This document shows positions 12,560 to 25,553 of a stretch of 64,000 nt of DNA, one piece after another. Under the pieces are notes generated by a model. The model made no database searches and was not told the origin of the DNA. It was given only the letters and a program-made list of their open reading frames with translations. Each line of letters starts with the position of its first letter. Within the stretch, counting starts at the first letter, position 1. The position numbers and the translations under genes are program-made. The DNA comes from Diploscapter coronatus. Taxonomy: Eukaryota; Nematoda; Chromadorea; Rhabditida; Rhabditidae. The stretch is taken from assembly GCA_964036155.1 (NCBI GenBank), contig OZ038423.1, positions 41,245,249 through 41,309,248 on the forward strand, in the 5' to 3' direction.

Positions 12560-15500
12560 TTAAGAAGGGAACAAAAACAAGTCGTTAGTTTTCCCACCTT
12601 GATCCTCTCCCAGCACGACGGCCTTGTTGAGCAGTTGTTTGATGTATTTCGACAGAAGTTCGGGAGTCAGTTTTCCGAGCTCTGAAATTAGAAATGAAAG
12701 TCATTTTGGTATTTATTAAATTTTCAAAATTCATTTTCATGTGTTCTCTTACGTTTATCATGAGATTTTAAATAAAAAATAAACACATTTACCGTTAACC
12801 AAATGGACGTCATCAGGCTCGAGATCAGTGCGGAATGTCTTCAGCTTGGTGCCTGGCAACAGAACCTGAAATATTTTCGTTCATCATTTTTGAATTCCTC
12901 AGTATTGAGAGGAGAAATAATTTCGATCGAGAAACCAAGCAGAGACGAAGAAGATATTCGTAGCCTCAGAAAAGACAAGTTTTAAAATTCTGGTTACAAT
13001 CATTAGAAAAAGTATACATGTTCAAATAAAGGTTAACTTCAACCTGATGATCGTGAGTCTTCTTCTCAGCTCCAGGAATGCTATATGGGAAGAGAACAGG
13101 AGAGGGTACTCTTTCGATCAACTCTCCGCAGCCAAGGTCGACATTCTTCTGAGGTCGGGGAGGGGTAGCCAGATCGCCTTCGATCACTTCCTCGACACTG
13201 TTCTGGAACTCAATTATTTAGTTCGATGGAGGTTTTATTTGTATTTTTCGACGATAAAATAAATGCAAGAATCATCGAAGCCACGAAATCTACATTTGAA
13301 ATGCTGAATTTTTTCAAATATTTCTTTGCTTACTATTATCATCTAAGATGAACATAGAATTAAAAAAGCTTTTCCTTCCTTCAAAATAAGAAATACTAGG
13401 AATCTTCTTACCGGCCTGCCTCCCTGCTCTGAATATTCTGCTTCCCTCATTGCCTCAGCCGAATTGGGCCTTCCAAGCGGTCTCTTCCTTCTAGCTCCAA
13501 ACTGATCATCTGCTTGGAAGGAATGGGACAATTCAGTGGAAAGCCGGCTCGACGCAGCAGCAGAAGAGAATTGATTGGTACTCTGATATGCGGCTGTGCG
13601 ACCGATGTAGGAGACTTTGGGAGCTGGACGGGGTGCTTGGCGAACAGAGTAGTCTGATTGAGACGTCGATGACTCTGAAATTGTTTGTTATCAGAAATAT
13701 TCGAAAACATAATCATTTTCAAACGTGTTATCATTGATCGAAAGTTGATTTTCGCGATAAAAACTGAAATTCGCTTGTCAGTGACTTCCTTTCCACCAAT
13801 AACTCAACAGATCAGATAAAAGTCGCAATACCTCCATAAGAAGAATTGTGACTGTAAGCTGGATCGGTAGAGGAAGAGGTTCCGAGTCCCTTGGAGACAA
13901 ACCCGGTTGACATCGCAGTTGAGCGAGGCTGCTGCACATTCCTTGGAATGTAGGGAACCTTGAACGGAGAACGGGATTGGTACTGCTGATACTGGGGCTA
14001 AAATGCGGAAAATTCCTATATATAATTTCAGTTTTTTGGTGAAATATTGATTCAGTTTTTATGAAAAATCGAGTTGACGAGGCAGAAAATTGGTGAATAC
14101 TACAAGAAGCTGACTTTATGTCATTAAAATCCGTACCTGATTGGCCTGTTGACCGTATCCGATCTGCTGATTGCCCCTGACAATGGCTCTATATCTGACA
14201 GACTGGCTGTTCTGCATCTGCATCTGCATCGGTGTCTGTGTCTGTCCATATCCCCTCGCCTCTTCCTCCATCATCTCCACGTCGATCTCGCCATTGTCCT
14301 GTTCACTTTGTCCCGTCTGCCCTTCCTGCATCTCCCCTTCATCCTCCACATATTCTTCTTCTTCTTCTTCATATTCATCCATCGTATATCCACTCTCTGC
14401 ATTCGAATAGCCCTGCTGTGCCTGTGACTGTGTCTGCGCCTGATTCGGAGTCACTTCCACGGCATTGTTCATTCGCATTGGCAGTGGCTGATTTTGGACA
14501 CGAACGTTGGTGGTGACCTATAAAAGTTCAGTTTTCAGAAAAATGCGATTTCAAATCTAATTTTTAGAGCGAATTTTTTATTGAGCTTCATTCTCAACAA
14601 CTGGGACCGTTCACTGAATAACTCTTTCAATAGACAATTAATTGTACCTGAACAGGCTTCTGTTGAACATAGACCTGACGGCGAACAGGAACCTTGTTGA
14701 TCTGCTGCTGGCTGACAGGAGCGGACCCAATCCGAGTCACCGAGTAGATGGCCTGAAACAGGTGGTTAATATATTCGCAGCCTTTTCGAAAAATTAGGAC
14801 CCACAATATATTTGAAATTTTCCACCCGAACCCGCACTGCTCCGCCAGACTTCTCAAAATTCAACCCGCAAAAAACAGCATGTCATATTAAACGGGGAAA
14901 AGAGCATGCTTTCTTTTTCACCCTCGAAAAAAGTGCACTATTATTTCTGTGGGTCGATTTGCGGATCGAGCTTTGCGAAGTTAGTGCTCCGCAAAAATAG
15001 GCAACGTTCCGCACCGCGAATTACGGGCTTTTATTTGCAAGTCTTGTCATTAAGAAATATTGCTGAAAGTTGAATGCTACCTGTGGATGAGAGGAAGTAC
15101 CGTTTCTAGCATTGGCTGTTGCGTTGGGAACGGAGCGAATCGAAATAGTCGCTGGGTCGACAGAGTTCGGCATCGATTCGACCATCTGAAATTAGAAAAA
15201 GATGAACCATCAACATCTTCAAAGCCATCAAACAACTATCAGCAACAAAGAGGATATGAAGCATTGAAGCATGAGCGAATGTATTATTATATTTCACTCA
15301 TCGTTGGCCTTCTAAAAGATGAAATTCGGGATAATTATTCCGAAACATTTTTCTGCGAATTATGCTCTTGAAAACTCGCAAACAATATCTGCCAGAAAAG
15401 CAACGGCGATGAATGTTGTGATTTGAAATTCAAAATTCATTCCAACCTGACTCGATGGTGCCTCGCCGAGCTGCTGTTGTTGATCGACGTATTTGGCAGG

Positions 15501-15614
15501 CAGTTTCCTGATTCGCTTGACCGCTGCAGTCTCGGTTGCAGACGAGTGCGGGGAATGGGCCGAGTGGGCAGAAGCAGGTGAGTGGGAAGGGGCTGCAAGG
15601 CTGCCACTCGACAT
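12560..15614 (-). CDS. Unrecognised 513-aa Gln/Glu-rich, mostly disordered protein
   Basis: Nine coding exons join with consistent phase: 15614-15447, 15185-15081, 14752-14648, 14517-14137, 13997-13832, 13674-13412, 13202-13044, 12865-12793 and 12681-12560. An in-frame TAG lies upstream of the chosen ATG, and a TTTGCAG acceptor about 47 nt upstream (ending at 15662) suggests trans-splicing or a 5' UTR intron. The N-terminal half is Ser/Pro/Gln-rich, with a short basic patch (KRIRKLPAKY). An acidic run around residues 155-170 (EEEEEEYVEDEGE) is followed by a Met/Gln-rich stretch. A basic RRKRPLGRP patch could be a nuclear localisation signal. The last 120 residues are the most ordered-looking, with a predicted helix in LTPELLSKYIKQLLNKAVVL. 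I do not recognise the family; a nuclear scaffold or regulator is only inference. The last exon assumes no further splice after GGAGAGGATCAAG. Confidence 0.8.
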
Positions 15615-16847
15615 ACTGCCCAGACAACTCGACAAATCAGCTGATTGATCCAAGGCCTAATCTGCAAAGAGAAGAGAGTTCGAAGGAGATCAGCATGAAA
15701 ATGACACGAATTCATCGGAACGAAAGAGTTCCCAAGGAAAAACCCAAGAAGAAGTGGAAGTTCTCGTGGAAAATCCAGATTCCAGCGAATCAGCAACGGT
15801 CGATTTGAAAAACTCGACTGCCTCCATTCGAATTCGAATGACGAGACGCGTGTTGCGATGCGGTCGCGCAAAGAGGGAGGGGCATGATAGGGGGTTGATG
15901 GACTGGCAAGAATTAGGCAGGTTTTGAAAGCTCATCAGATGAGCAGCCGAACGGTGCAAAATTTATTAGCGGAGGTGGGCAAATTATTGTGAAAGAGTGA
16001 AAAAAACTGAAGCAGCAATGTAAAATTGAAAATTGCAAAGCACAAAAAAGAAATGGAGCAGAGAAAAGGGTCGTAATGAAACAAGCGTCCGTTCCCGGAT
16101 TTCATTCATTTTCGAGAAGTGTCTTGTCGCGGATTATCGTTTGTTTCTGTTTTTTCGTGATTTTTTTTTTTCGAATTTCATTTGAATTTTGCACTTTTCC
16201 TTCTCACATTAGGAGTTTTGGCCGTATAGACTTTCTTACAAGATCAATTGACAGAAATAGCATATTGGGGAAAAATTGAAGGTACTGGCTAAATTTGCAA
16301 AAAAATTTTTTTTTATCAATTTTCGTTGTACAAAATCACATTTTGAGCCTCAATTTCCTAAGATTTATAGCATTTTCAGTAGCTAAATTTGACATCTTTA
16401 GAATTCCCATCTGATGTTCTTCACAACAGTGCAGAGCGTCTTCGAAAACGTTGACCCGAGTTCAGACGGTTCCCTCGCAAAGCTAGAACATATCAAGAGA
16501 CTAACTAAAAGGAGGAAAATAGAGAGGATGGGGAAGAGTGGGAGAGGTGCTAGAGACAAGGAAAAGAAGGCGGCAAAAAGTGCGAAAGTATGCTTGCGGG
16601 TAAATAACAGACGGGAGAAGAGGACTCTGGACAGGAGGCAATAAGAGAGGCCAGATTTGTCACTCTTTCTAGTCTCACTCCTACTCCAGTCACTCCGTTC
16701 ATTGACCAATTGACGATATAACTCGGACTCGAAAGGATGGAAATCTGAAGCAAAACGTCACATTCCACTCCTTTGCACACATTTAAAGGTAAATTATTTG
16801 ATTTTTTCGTGTTAATTTCATTGTCAAACTCCAGAATCGAATCAAGG
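15615..16847. other. Shared upstream region of two divergent genes
   Basis: This lies between the divergent starts at 15614 (minus) and 16848 (plus). It has a purine-rich tract at about 16.5-16.65 kb and long T and A runs, but no open frame that splices into either gene. An acceptor-like CTCCAG about 14 nt before the plus-strand ATG suits trans-splicing. No specific binding site was identified. Confidence 0.5.
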
Positions 16848-19800
16848 ATGCGACTGAACGCGCTACATTATTCCTTCTTCGTCATATTCTTTCTCGTTCA
16901 GGTGAATTTTTGACTATTTATAACAAAGAACTTGTGGTTTGAAGTTAGCATTAACGAGTATTTCATAACTCATTTTTATGATGACTGAATGATCGAATGA
17001 ATCATAGAGAGAAGGGAAAAGGAAGAGGAAAGAGAATACAGGTCTGGCACTTACCTTTTCCATCCCATTTCACTACGCCAAACATCGGTAGATTTGATTT
17101 CCAAACACTTGTTCTGCCCTATTTATGTCGTGTCATAGTTTAGATTGAATTATTGCTAGTTTTCTGAGATGATATAAATGACAGATGCGTAAAATTGTTA
17201 TTTTGTATTTTTGGCCGCGAATTCTCGCATTTCAGGCGATATTCATCTTCCTGCGCCTGAGTTCAACCGGAGTGACCTACTATCGACTCGTCAGAATGCA
17301 TTCCCTTGTCATTTCCGAGTTCGTCATGGTCCTCGCCTCGTTCTACATATACAAACGGATATCTAACGCTTTGCGGTTCGTTCATTTTTAGTGGCTGCCA
17401 AAAGTTTAGGCACGAACGTGATTTTTAAAATCGATCATTTATCGGATTGTCTTGAACCGACCATTTGAAACACGTGATATGATTTTAGAAGTTATAAAGC
17501 TACAATCATAGATCCTGTTCACATTAATGGAACCAGAATAACTTAATATTTGATTCTCAAAATCACGTTTGTGTCCAAACTTTTGGCCACCATTGTACAA
17601 ATTTTGGGAAGAAAAACGACTTGATGCAGACAAAAAGTCGGCTTGAAAACGAACTTTTCTTATAATTTTTATAAGTTGAGTTGTGAAACGGTGAGTTTTC
17701 AGGATATTAGAACCCGAAAAAGTGACTCCAGTTCGATTTCGCTGGCGAACGATCTGTCTGCAGGACGTGGTCAAGGCTCTGCTGCTGCTTTTCCTTATTC
17801 TCTCGCAAATCTGCTTCATCTTCTATTTCATTTGGCTCAGTAAGAGTTTAAAAATTCATTTATTTATTTTGTACTCGGCATTTGCTAAAGTTCATGCATT
17901 TCGAGAACGAAAGGGTGTTGATAAGAAGGTCGATCATTTTTCAAAGAAATCCACTTTAAATAATTCCTGTTCAAGAAGAAGTTGTTGAATTTCAGGTCCC
18001 GATCCGAATTTCCTGGCAGTGATCAGTCTGGTTTCCGTGGCCCTCTACCTGCATATTTTCGTTTTCCTGCTGCTCGCTGACTTAGTTCACTTCATCGCTT
18101 TCTTGGGAACGAAAATAAAGATCTGCAAGAGCTGCTGCAAGTGAGTACCTTCGACTTCTTTTATTTCTTTATTTCCTTCTACTGTATCAGTCAGATTGAG
18201 AAATTGAATGAAAATCAATAATAACGCGTAACCACAAGTACTTAGAGTGAAGCACATTTTAGTCGTCGATTTTCAATGCAATGCTCTTTCTTTCTATTGT
18301 TTTTCGACTTCTAAAATGCGCATCACTTCAGTATATTTTCGGTTATTCGAAGTTGCATATTTTACCCGAACTTTGGTCGACTTGACTAAGACAATGTTCC
18401 AGTGCGATCACAATCAATCGCGGCTCCTACACTCTGCTGGCAGTGAGTTGTGCCTTGATTTTCGTCTGTGGTGGCCTCTACACGACGATGCGTGATCCTG
18501 TCTACACACGAGTCAAAGTGCCTCTCAAGGTGGGCCAAGAATTGATGAATTCGTAACTTTTTTTTTTGTAAATTACATCCACGTATGTTTACAACATGCT
18601 CTTATCCACATCCAGTTTTGCACAAATCGGATATCTTTTCTGAAATACTGTCGACTGAAAAAGTGCATCTTTTCAGTTGAACAATCTTTAAACTCATTTA
18701 TCTTACTTGCTCATATGTTTTCCTTCAGAAACTGCATTCGAACCAAGACATTCACCTGGCTCTTCTGTCAGACATTCACATCGGCCCCTCTGTCGGCACT
18801 CACAGAATGACGAGAATCACGCAACTCACCAATCAGCTCAATCCAGGTTGGAATTAATTACTTTTCACTTTTAATTGCGAAACTTCCAGACATAATCGCC
18901 ATTTCCGGAGATTTGGCAGATGGATTCGTGCGGGATTTCGGCAAAGCAGCCCAGCCTCTCTGCAACTTAACTGCCAAATATGGAGTCTATTTCGCGACTG
19001 GGTATGTCATGCTATTTTTTACTTTCTTTCGGTCAAAATTAAAAGCATGAAGTTGGTTGGTTTTACCGAAGACTATAAGACTGTATTGGAGAGACCATTC
19101 AATTAATCACTCATGCTCTTTTGTAACTTATAGCACTCCGCTCTAAAAATGACAGAATCGTTTCCAGAAATCATGAATACATGCACGCGAACGTGCAAGA
19201 ATGGATGGATTTCCTGACCGCGTGCAACATTACAGTGCTGCATAACGAGAACCGGCGACTCACCCTCGACAACGGACTGCAGGTCTGCGTGGCCGGGGCT
19301 GATGATCTCTATGCTGCTAAGGCACAGTAGGAATTTGTTCACGTTTATTGAAAATGGTTACAATTAATTTTGGAATTCACTAAACGATACCAAAAATTTA
19401 TTTATTAGAAATATCAAATGCTACTTTGTTCGTTTTTATTATGAACGAATGCAAATGATTTAGTTACCCTGGACATGGAATGGATGCACGGAAAGCTCTA
19501 AAAGGATGTCATGCAGACGATACAGTTATTCTGCTTGCACACCAGCCAAATGCTGCTAAGATCGTCCTCAATGATGACACTATCAACAAAAATGTTGATT
19601 TGATTTTGTCAGGTAGGAAAGCATCTATTTTAAGTTGGAAAAGGCATCTCGCTTTTCCATTTTTTTTTTACAAACTCTGAAATTATTCGGAATTTATGGC
19701 AATTCGAACGGAAATTTCATGAGATATCTCTCCTTCTAATCCTTCTACTCTTCTCTATTCATAACATTTTTATGAGATATTTTATTGCAAAAGTTCACTA

Positions 19801-20086
19801 CTGTTATTCAGCTTGAAAGAAACGTAAGATCTTTATGCATTCAGGTCACACCCACGCAGGCCAGTTCTACCTTTTCATGCCTGTCGTCTACATAGCGAAT
19901 GCTTTCACGAGGTTGCAATCCAGTTTTTGATTTTTGTTGAATATTCTAATTTTCAGAGGCCTGTATCACTACACAAAGACGGATAGTTACGTCTACGTTT
20001 CTGCAGGAGTGAATTTCTTCGGGCCGCCCATCAAAATCTTCGGTGGATGTGAAATCATCGATTTGACGCTCGTGAATAGAAATTAA
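16848..20086 (+). CDS. Five-TM calcineurin-like metallophosphoesterase (TMPPE-like)
   Basis: Eleven exons give 445 aa: 16848-16901, 17236-17375, 17703-17839, 17996-18140, 18403-18529, 18729-18846, 18890-19001, 19168-19326, 19464-19612, 19845-19911 and 19957-20086. The N-terminal 200 residues hold about five hydrophobic membrane segments. The C-terminal domain carries the full metal-binding set of the metallophosphoesterase family in order: LSDIHIG (about 212-218), SGDLADG (about 247), TGNHEY (about 277), LAHQPN (about 355) and GHTHAG (381-386). Five TM segments followed by such a domain is the architecture of TMPPE; related bacterial YaeI-type enzymes are phosphodiesterases. The substrate is unknown. 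The second intron contains a short inverted-repeat element. SGSM3 follows 675 bp downstream on the same strand. Confidence 0.9.
17391..17597. mobile_element. MITE with Tc1-like inverted ends, inside an intron
   Basis: The left end (TGCCAAAAGTTTAGGCACGA) and the right end read on the other strand (TGGCCAAAAGTTTGGACACA) are near-identical. The pairing runs inward, past a shared CGTGATTTT, for most of the element, so the whole copy can fold into a hairpin. TA occurs at both borders, as for Tc1/mariner target sites. There is no transposase ORF. It sits in intron 2 of the metallophosphoesterase gene, 15 nt after the 5' splice site, and shares terminal sequence with the elements at 51895-52107 and 56160-56488. 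Confidence 0.8.
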
Positions 20087-20761
20087 AGACGTAGAAAGAT
20101 AATTTTGAAGAATATAACGATTTGGTAGCAATATGTTAATTTCTGGCAACTTTTCTTTAATACTTTTTTACTCAAGAACTCCAATCGATATCTATTTCTT
20201 GCTTCAATTCGAAAGAAAACTTTTGACTTATGAAAATCATCATTACGGGTTAGTCTAGTCAGTCTCCCCCTTTCTATTCAAGGTTTGTTAAGTACGCTGG
20301 TAATAGCTATCCAATTCTAGAATGTTTCCTTTCAAGATTATAAAGTGTACGTACTATGCCTTCTTTACGAGTAGGCTTTGTAGAACTTTAAAAATACTCG
20401 ATCGAAAAGTTGTAAAAATATTCACTTGCGATGGAATTTCAAAATTGAACAAAAATAAAGAAGATAATTTTGATGAATTCCTGTAACTCGAATGCCTCTT
20501 TCCTCCTAATAATGCTAAAGCATGCCTTATCGAACGAAAAGGGCCCTCTGCATGAAGCTTCTCTTTTCTCGGCTGTCTCTTCGCTATTTGCATGGCTCGT
20601 GCAGAAGTGAGAGAGAATGTGAAGTGAGGAGAAGCAGAGAGTCAGACAGACTGCCTCGGGCTGCCATTCAGCATCACTTCCCAAACAGGAGAATGGGTAT
20701 TTCGACCTTCCCCTTCTAAATTAGCCCTCCCCATTTTGGTTATCTTCCAGATTTCACCCAA
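20087..20761. other. Gap between two co-directional genes
   Basis: This holds the 3' flank of the metallophosphoesterase gene and the upstream region of SGSM3. TATCTTCCAG ends 12 nt before the SGSM3 ATG and is a good trans-splice acceptor candidate. The spacing is long for a nematode operon, and no spliced-leader evidence can be read here. Confidence 0.5.
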
Positions 20762-23700
20762 ATGGCCAAATACAAGAAAGGTTAGCTTCGTTTATTGTTG
20801 TTGAAGAAAGAAAAGTTGTAGGGAAAGATGCGAAGTTCGCAGACGTTGTGGTAAGCGATGACGAGGATTTCTACCCCATTTCTGCGCGAAAATTGGCTGA
20901 CACGACTAAAGAGGTCGCTCATTTTTATAAGAGATTTTAAAGCGAAATGAAGTTTGATGATGACAACCTTTGCAAAATCATTTACTTCTAGCAACTTTTC
21001 AAAAGTTATCAGGGAAGAAGGTTTTTGACTAATTTTCAATTTTAAAACTATTTTTTTAGATCGATAGACCAATTCACGAATCTCTATTTGCATTAGATGG
21101 ATCTCCCATGTCGGCCATCAACAGAGAACTTATCCCCGTCTACATCGAGGATCCCAAAGAATGGCATGAAATCTGGTACAAATTATGCTAACTTCACAAT
21201 TTTCAGTTTTGATGAGTTTGGATTTCGACGGAAAGATTCTGGCGCAGAAAACGATTGCACAGATACACCTGGCACATCGCTAGACAATAGTCAGCATAGG
21301 TTGGTAGAAGTTTGCAAATTTGAAAAGACACTGTTAAATGCATAGAGTAAAATTAAGAGTGAAAATACCACTAAACTCCAACTGGTATGCTCATTTCCTA
21401 TTTGTTTCGACAAACCTAGAACTCATTCAATGAATTCCTCCTTAAAAGTAATGAAGTGATGGAAGTTTAGGCTGAAATTCATTTCGATGTTAGAACAGGC
21501 GCATGCACATATCAAAGATGAACTTCACTGGTCGCATATCGATGCGAGTCTCCTCAAAAATGAGAAATTCGAACAATTACTTAAAGAAGGGGGTTGGATA
21601 TCTTTGGGCTATTTTTGAAATTTGAGCTTATTTCAGGAATTCCCCACTCGATGCGACCATATTTGTGGGCCCGATTGTCAGGAGCAACCAAGAAGCAAAA
21701 AGAGGCCGTCTACTCCTATGAGGATGTTCTGAGACAATCTGCACAGGACAAACCCTCGATTGGTAAACTATTTTTTAACCACTTTTTAAAAAATTTTCTG
21801 AAAAAAGTTAATCGTGAATTTAGGTGTGCAAATAGAGCGAGACTTGCTCCGAACGCAGCCGAACAACATCTGTTTCTGGAAGAAGAACGGGCCGGGCATC
21901 GATGCGCTGCGGCGAATCCTCAAGTCTGTCGCTTTCATCTATCCTGACCTAGGATACTGTCAGGGAATGGGTTAGTTGGAGAAAATGTATAGCTTTTGAG
22001 TTATTTCATCATTTGCAGGAGTCGTTGTTGCGATTCTACTATTATTTTGTTCGGAAGAAACAACATTCTGGATTATGTCAGCTCTGGTCGAAGACATCTT
22101 ACCTCCGAATTACTACAGTCAGACATTACTTGGATTGCAGGTAAAACAATTTATATTTTTACTTCATGATCGTGATGAAATAATATTTCGTCAAGTGTCG
22201 ACTATTTTTCATTTCATTTTTATTAAATTTCCAAAAACGACTTGCTTAATTTGAGGCAGACGAACGAGTTTCCCGTCATCTGATGAAGTCCCACGTGCCC
22301 GATTTGAATCGCTCTATCGACGAATTGGACGTGGAGATCTCCCTGCTCACGGCCAATTGGCTCCTTACTCTCTTCGGCTCTGTTCTGCCCACCAAAACGC
22401 TGCTTAGGATTTGGGACTTTATCTTCTATTCGGGAACTGTCAACATATTCAGAGTGAGTCTTTCAGGAGAAAAAATTGGTGAAAAATAAACAACAATATT
22501 TCCCTTAGGCTCTGATCACTACTGTATTGAAATTTGAACAATTAGAATTATAAATTCATTTCAAATTTTCGAATAAAAATAATATCGTTACCGAAAACCT
22601 GCATTCCTTTTGCTTTGACGACATTGTTGAAATGTTTCTGAAATCTATACTTTTCAGGTGATAGTTTCACTGCTGAAAATGCGCGAGGATGAGATTGTGG
22701 AGATCGGAAATCGAACCAAATCTGCTGCAGATGTTTTCAATGCCATCAGCCAATTGCCGGGGAAGGTGAGCAAACAGAAAGCATTCATGAATAGTTTTTT
22801 GTTTTAGACCTACGACTATGAAAAACTGATTGAATACATGAGCTCATTTGAGTTCACAATTACTGATCATCTGATAAAGGAGTTGAGGAAGAAACATCAG
22901 GTTCGTCTGAAGTTTTCAATAATCTTGATTGTTGAATTTGAAGATATCATTTTTTAAAAATAATATCCGATTTGAAATGAAACGATATTGATCATCTTTA
23001 AACTCTGCTCTATCTATGATATAATGTCTTTGAGATGAAGAAATTCCGCATAAAAATTCCAAATTGTAGGCAATTCTAATGGCGGACCAGGGAATGATCG
23101 TGAACACTGCAGTGGAGACGAATCTGCCGAAGCAGCGGACTCAGAGACGCAAGCTGACCAGGTCGAAGTCCATTATCCAGCAGATCCTCGCCCCGAAAGA
23201 GCAGGTCCTCAGCCAATCAAACCCATCCTATTCGCAAGTAAAATATTACGCTAAACGCATGAACTTTCAAGACTATTGAGAAACTACGACAAAATCTAAT
23301 AACCAGGCAATTTTAAAGAAAACTTTCGCCTACTGCTTTCCGAAATATTTCAATTTTTCCGATCTGAGAAGTGAAGATCAACTTATTTTTAGGCTGAAAA
23401 TGATCCGAAACTGAAGAATGTTCGTCAAACCGAGATTCTCGTTGATTTGAAAGAATCCGTCCTTCAACTCTGTCGATATTTCGCCAGTTGTGACGAGAAA
23501 ATGGAACTCTCCATTTCCATGCAGGTCAGTTTTCTTTGCATACCGATAAATTATTTATTTATTACTTATCGTCATTTTTCTGAAGAAACACATTTTAGCA
23601 ATCTAATTTCAGGCTGACTACAGTCCAGAATCACACCAGAAGGATTTGGACAACTATTTGAACGGCAGAAGGAAAGGGCACAAAAGGGCTAGGGCTCTGT

Positions 23701-25366
23701 TGGATTTTGCGAGGCAGGATGAAGATGAACTTGGGTTTAGGTAAAAGCCATGTCACTCTATATGAGGAATCTAAATTTCTTCAGAAAGAACGATATAATA
23801 ACGATAATCAGCGAGAAGGACGAGCATTGCTGGGTCGGGGAAGTGAATGGATTAAGGGGGTGGTTTCCGGCTAAATTTGTGGAGGCAAGGGAACAATCAA
23901 ATATTACAATTTCACGACTATTTTTGTAGGTTGTTGATGAACGAGGCAAAGACTACAGTATTTATGGAGATGAGGCTGTTTCGCCTGAAATCACAGAATA
24001 CATTCGAGGTCATCGACAAATGAAATCTTTGAAAGTGTGGCATTTTCAGGTCGACTCGCGAACAGCTTCCGTCAAATAATGGACCACGGCATTCGAGAGA
24101 GCATTCTCTACGCAAACACTGCATACCATCCTTGGGCTTTCATTGGTGAGATAAAAGTCTTAAGTTTAACTTTCCCCTGATTTTCAGAAGACATATCGAC
24201 TTATGCAGTGGAGAAGCATTTCAATTCAGTGTATTCTCGATTAACTCTCTGCAACACTTTCAAACTCGACCAGGAATGCAAAGTAGTATTTTTTAAATCT
24301 TATTTATGAAAGAACCCAATCTTAGTTTTTCTAAAATAATAAGGGAATGAAAATGTACATAATTTAAATCTTTATATTTGTATAATCTAACATATATTAT
24401 GAATTTTCAATCCCCAAGCTCGTGAAGATCAGCTTTCCATCAATAAGTGAACCTTGAACCTTGATTTTACTTCGACTTTTAGATATTGACTCCACAAGAG
24501 CTTCTCTTCCGCTATGTGCAAGCAATTAACGATTCACACAATGGTGTTAATGCGCATCCTGATGTCAAATTGCGGTAGAATTTTCGAATAATCTAATGCC
24601 AGTTATTAGAAGGAAACTTCACTTTTTACTTTTAGAATTCGTAATCAAACATCAACGTTTAATAGCATCTTGTTGCAGTTTTATAATCTCAAATCTTTTA
24701 GAAAGGCTTGCTGCTAATTCTAAAAATTAATTCCAAGTATATTGCAGTTCCTTGTTAGCGATGGGAGTGAATGAACAATGCCTCCATTTGTGGTTCGAAT
24801 TGCTTTGTGCTCCTACAGATCAGGAGCATATCCGAAACAAATACTACCATAGCTGGGCATTCATTCGGTCACCTGCTTGGAAACAAGTATGACTAAATTG
24901 ATTTTTGAGAACAGTGAATATGATTTATTTTGCATAGCCGATAAATTTTAGATAAAATGCGATCTCAGACTTCTATGCCAGTTTTCGTTCAACCTGAACA
25001 TGGACTTCGAGATAGAGGACAAAGAGAAGAAACCGAAGAAAAAGTCGAATGGGGTTAGTCAATTGTTGACATGCGTTAAAAATAAAACATAACCGGATGG
25101 CAACATGGAATAATCTCTTCCTCATCTGACTACCCCTTCTTTTCATCAACCGCTTTTCTATGCTGATGTGATACCATATGATTTCGAATCGCCTAACTTT
25201 CATGATATCTCTCTAAAAAGCTATTTTTAAGATAATGATATCTGGAAAGAAGACCATATTGTCGACAGTCGCGACGGCGAATGAATACAAAGCAGGAGAG
25301 GAGCCTCTGAAACAAGGAGTCACTGAAATGCTCATCAAACACCATCTATTCTCATGGGATCTCTAA
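20762..25366 (+). CDS. SGSM3: Small G-protein signalling modulator 3 orthologue (TBC-SH3-RUN)
   Basis: Twenty-three exons give about 846 aa: 20762-20780, 20822-20913, 21060-21175, 21207-21299, 21346-21384, 21471-21592, 21637-21762, 21824-21970, 22019-22140, 22256-22453, 22658-22765, 22808-22900, 23070-23237, 23393-23524, 23613-23740, 23785-23884, 23930-24008, 24050-24145, 24188-24282, 24483-24574, 24748-24886, 24952-25053 and 25232-25366. A conserved FDEFGFR precedes the TBC domain (about 161-400), which has the Rab-GAP arginine finger IERDLLR and the glutamine finger YCQGM, so it should be an active Rab GTPase-activating protein. An SH3 domain follows (about 550-605: [17 protein letters not shown], then [15 protein letters not shown]), then a RUN domain to the C terminus (ends [11 protein letters not shown]). 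Order and motifs match vertebrate SGSM3, which acts in Rab and Rap signalling and endosomal traffic. The intron after exon 16 is GC-AG. The extreme N terminus and the start of the last exon are less certain. Confidence 0.93.
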
Positions 25367-25553
25367 CTTAGAAACTATCTACTTACGATTTACCTATTTA
25401 GAAAGAAAAGATCATTTCGGGTAATTTTCATTTTCAATTATCATTTTGAGAATCAGCTTTACTAAAATGGGATTAGTTTTTGATGAGCTACTATAAAATA
25501 TTTTCACGATACATATATTATAACATCAAATTTATTGTACTTTGTAAAAAATA

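Noticed and set aside
14149..14516. Plus-strand ORFs of 79-94 aa
   Set aside because: Antisense to the Glu/Gln-rich exon of the minus-strand gene, whose frame and splice phases are consistent.
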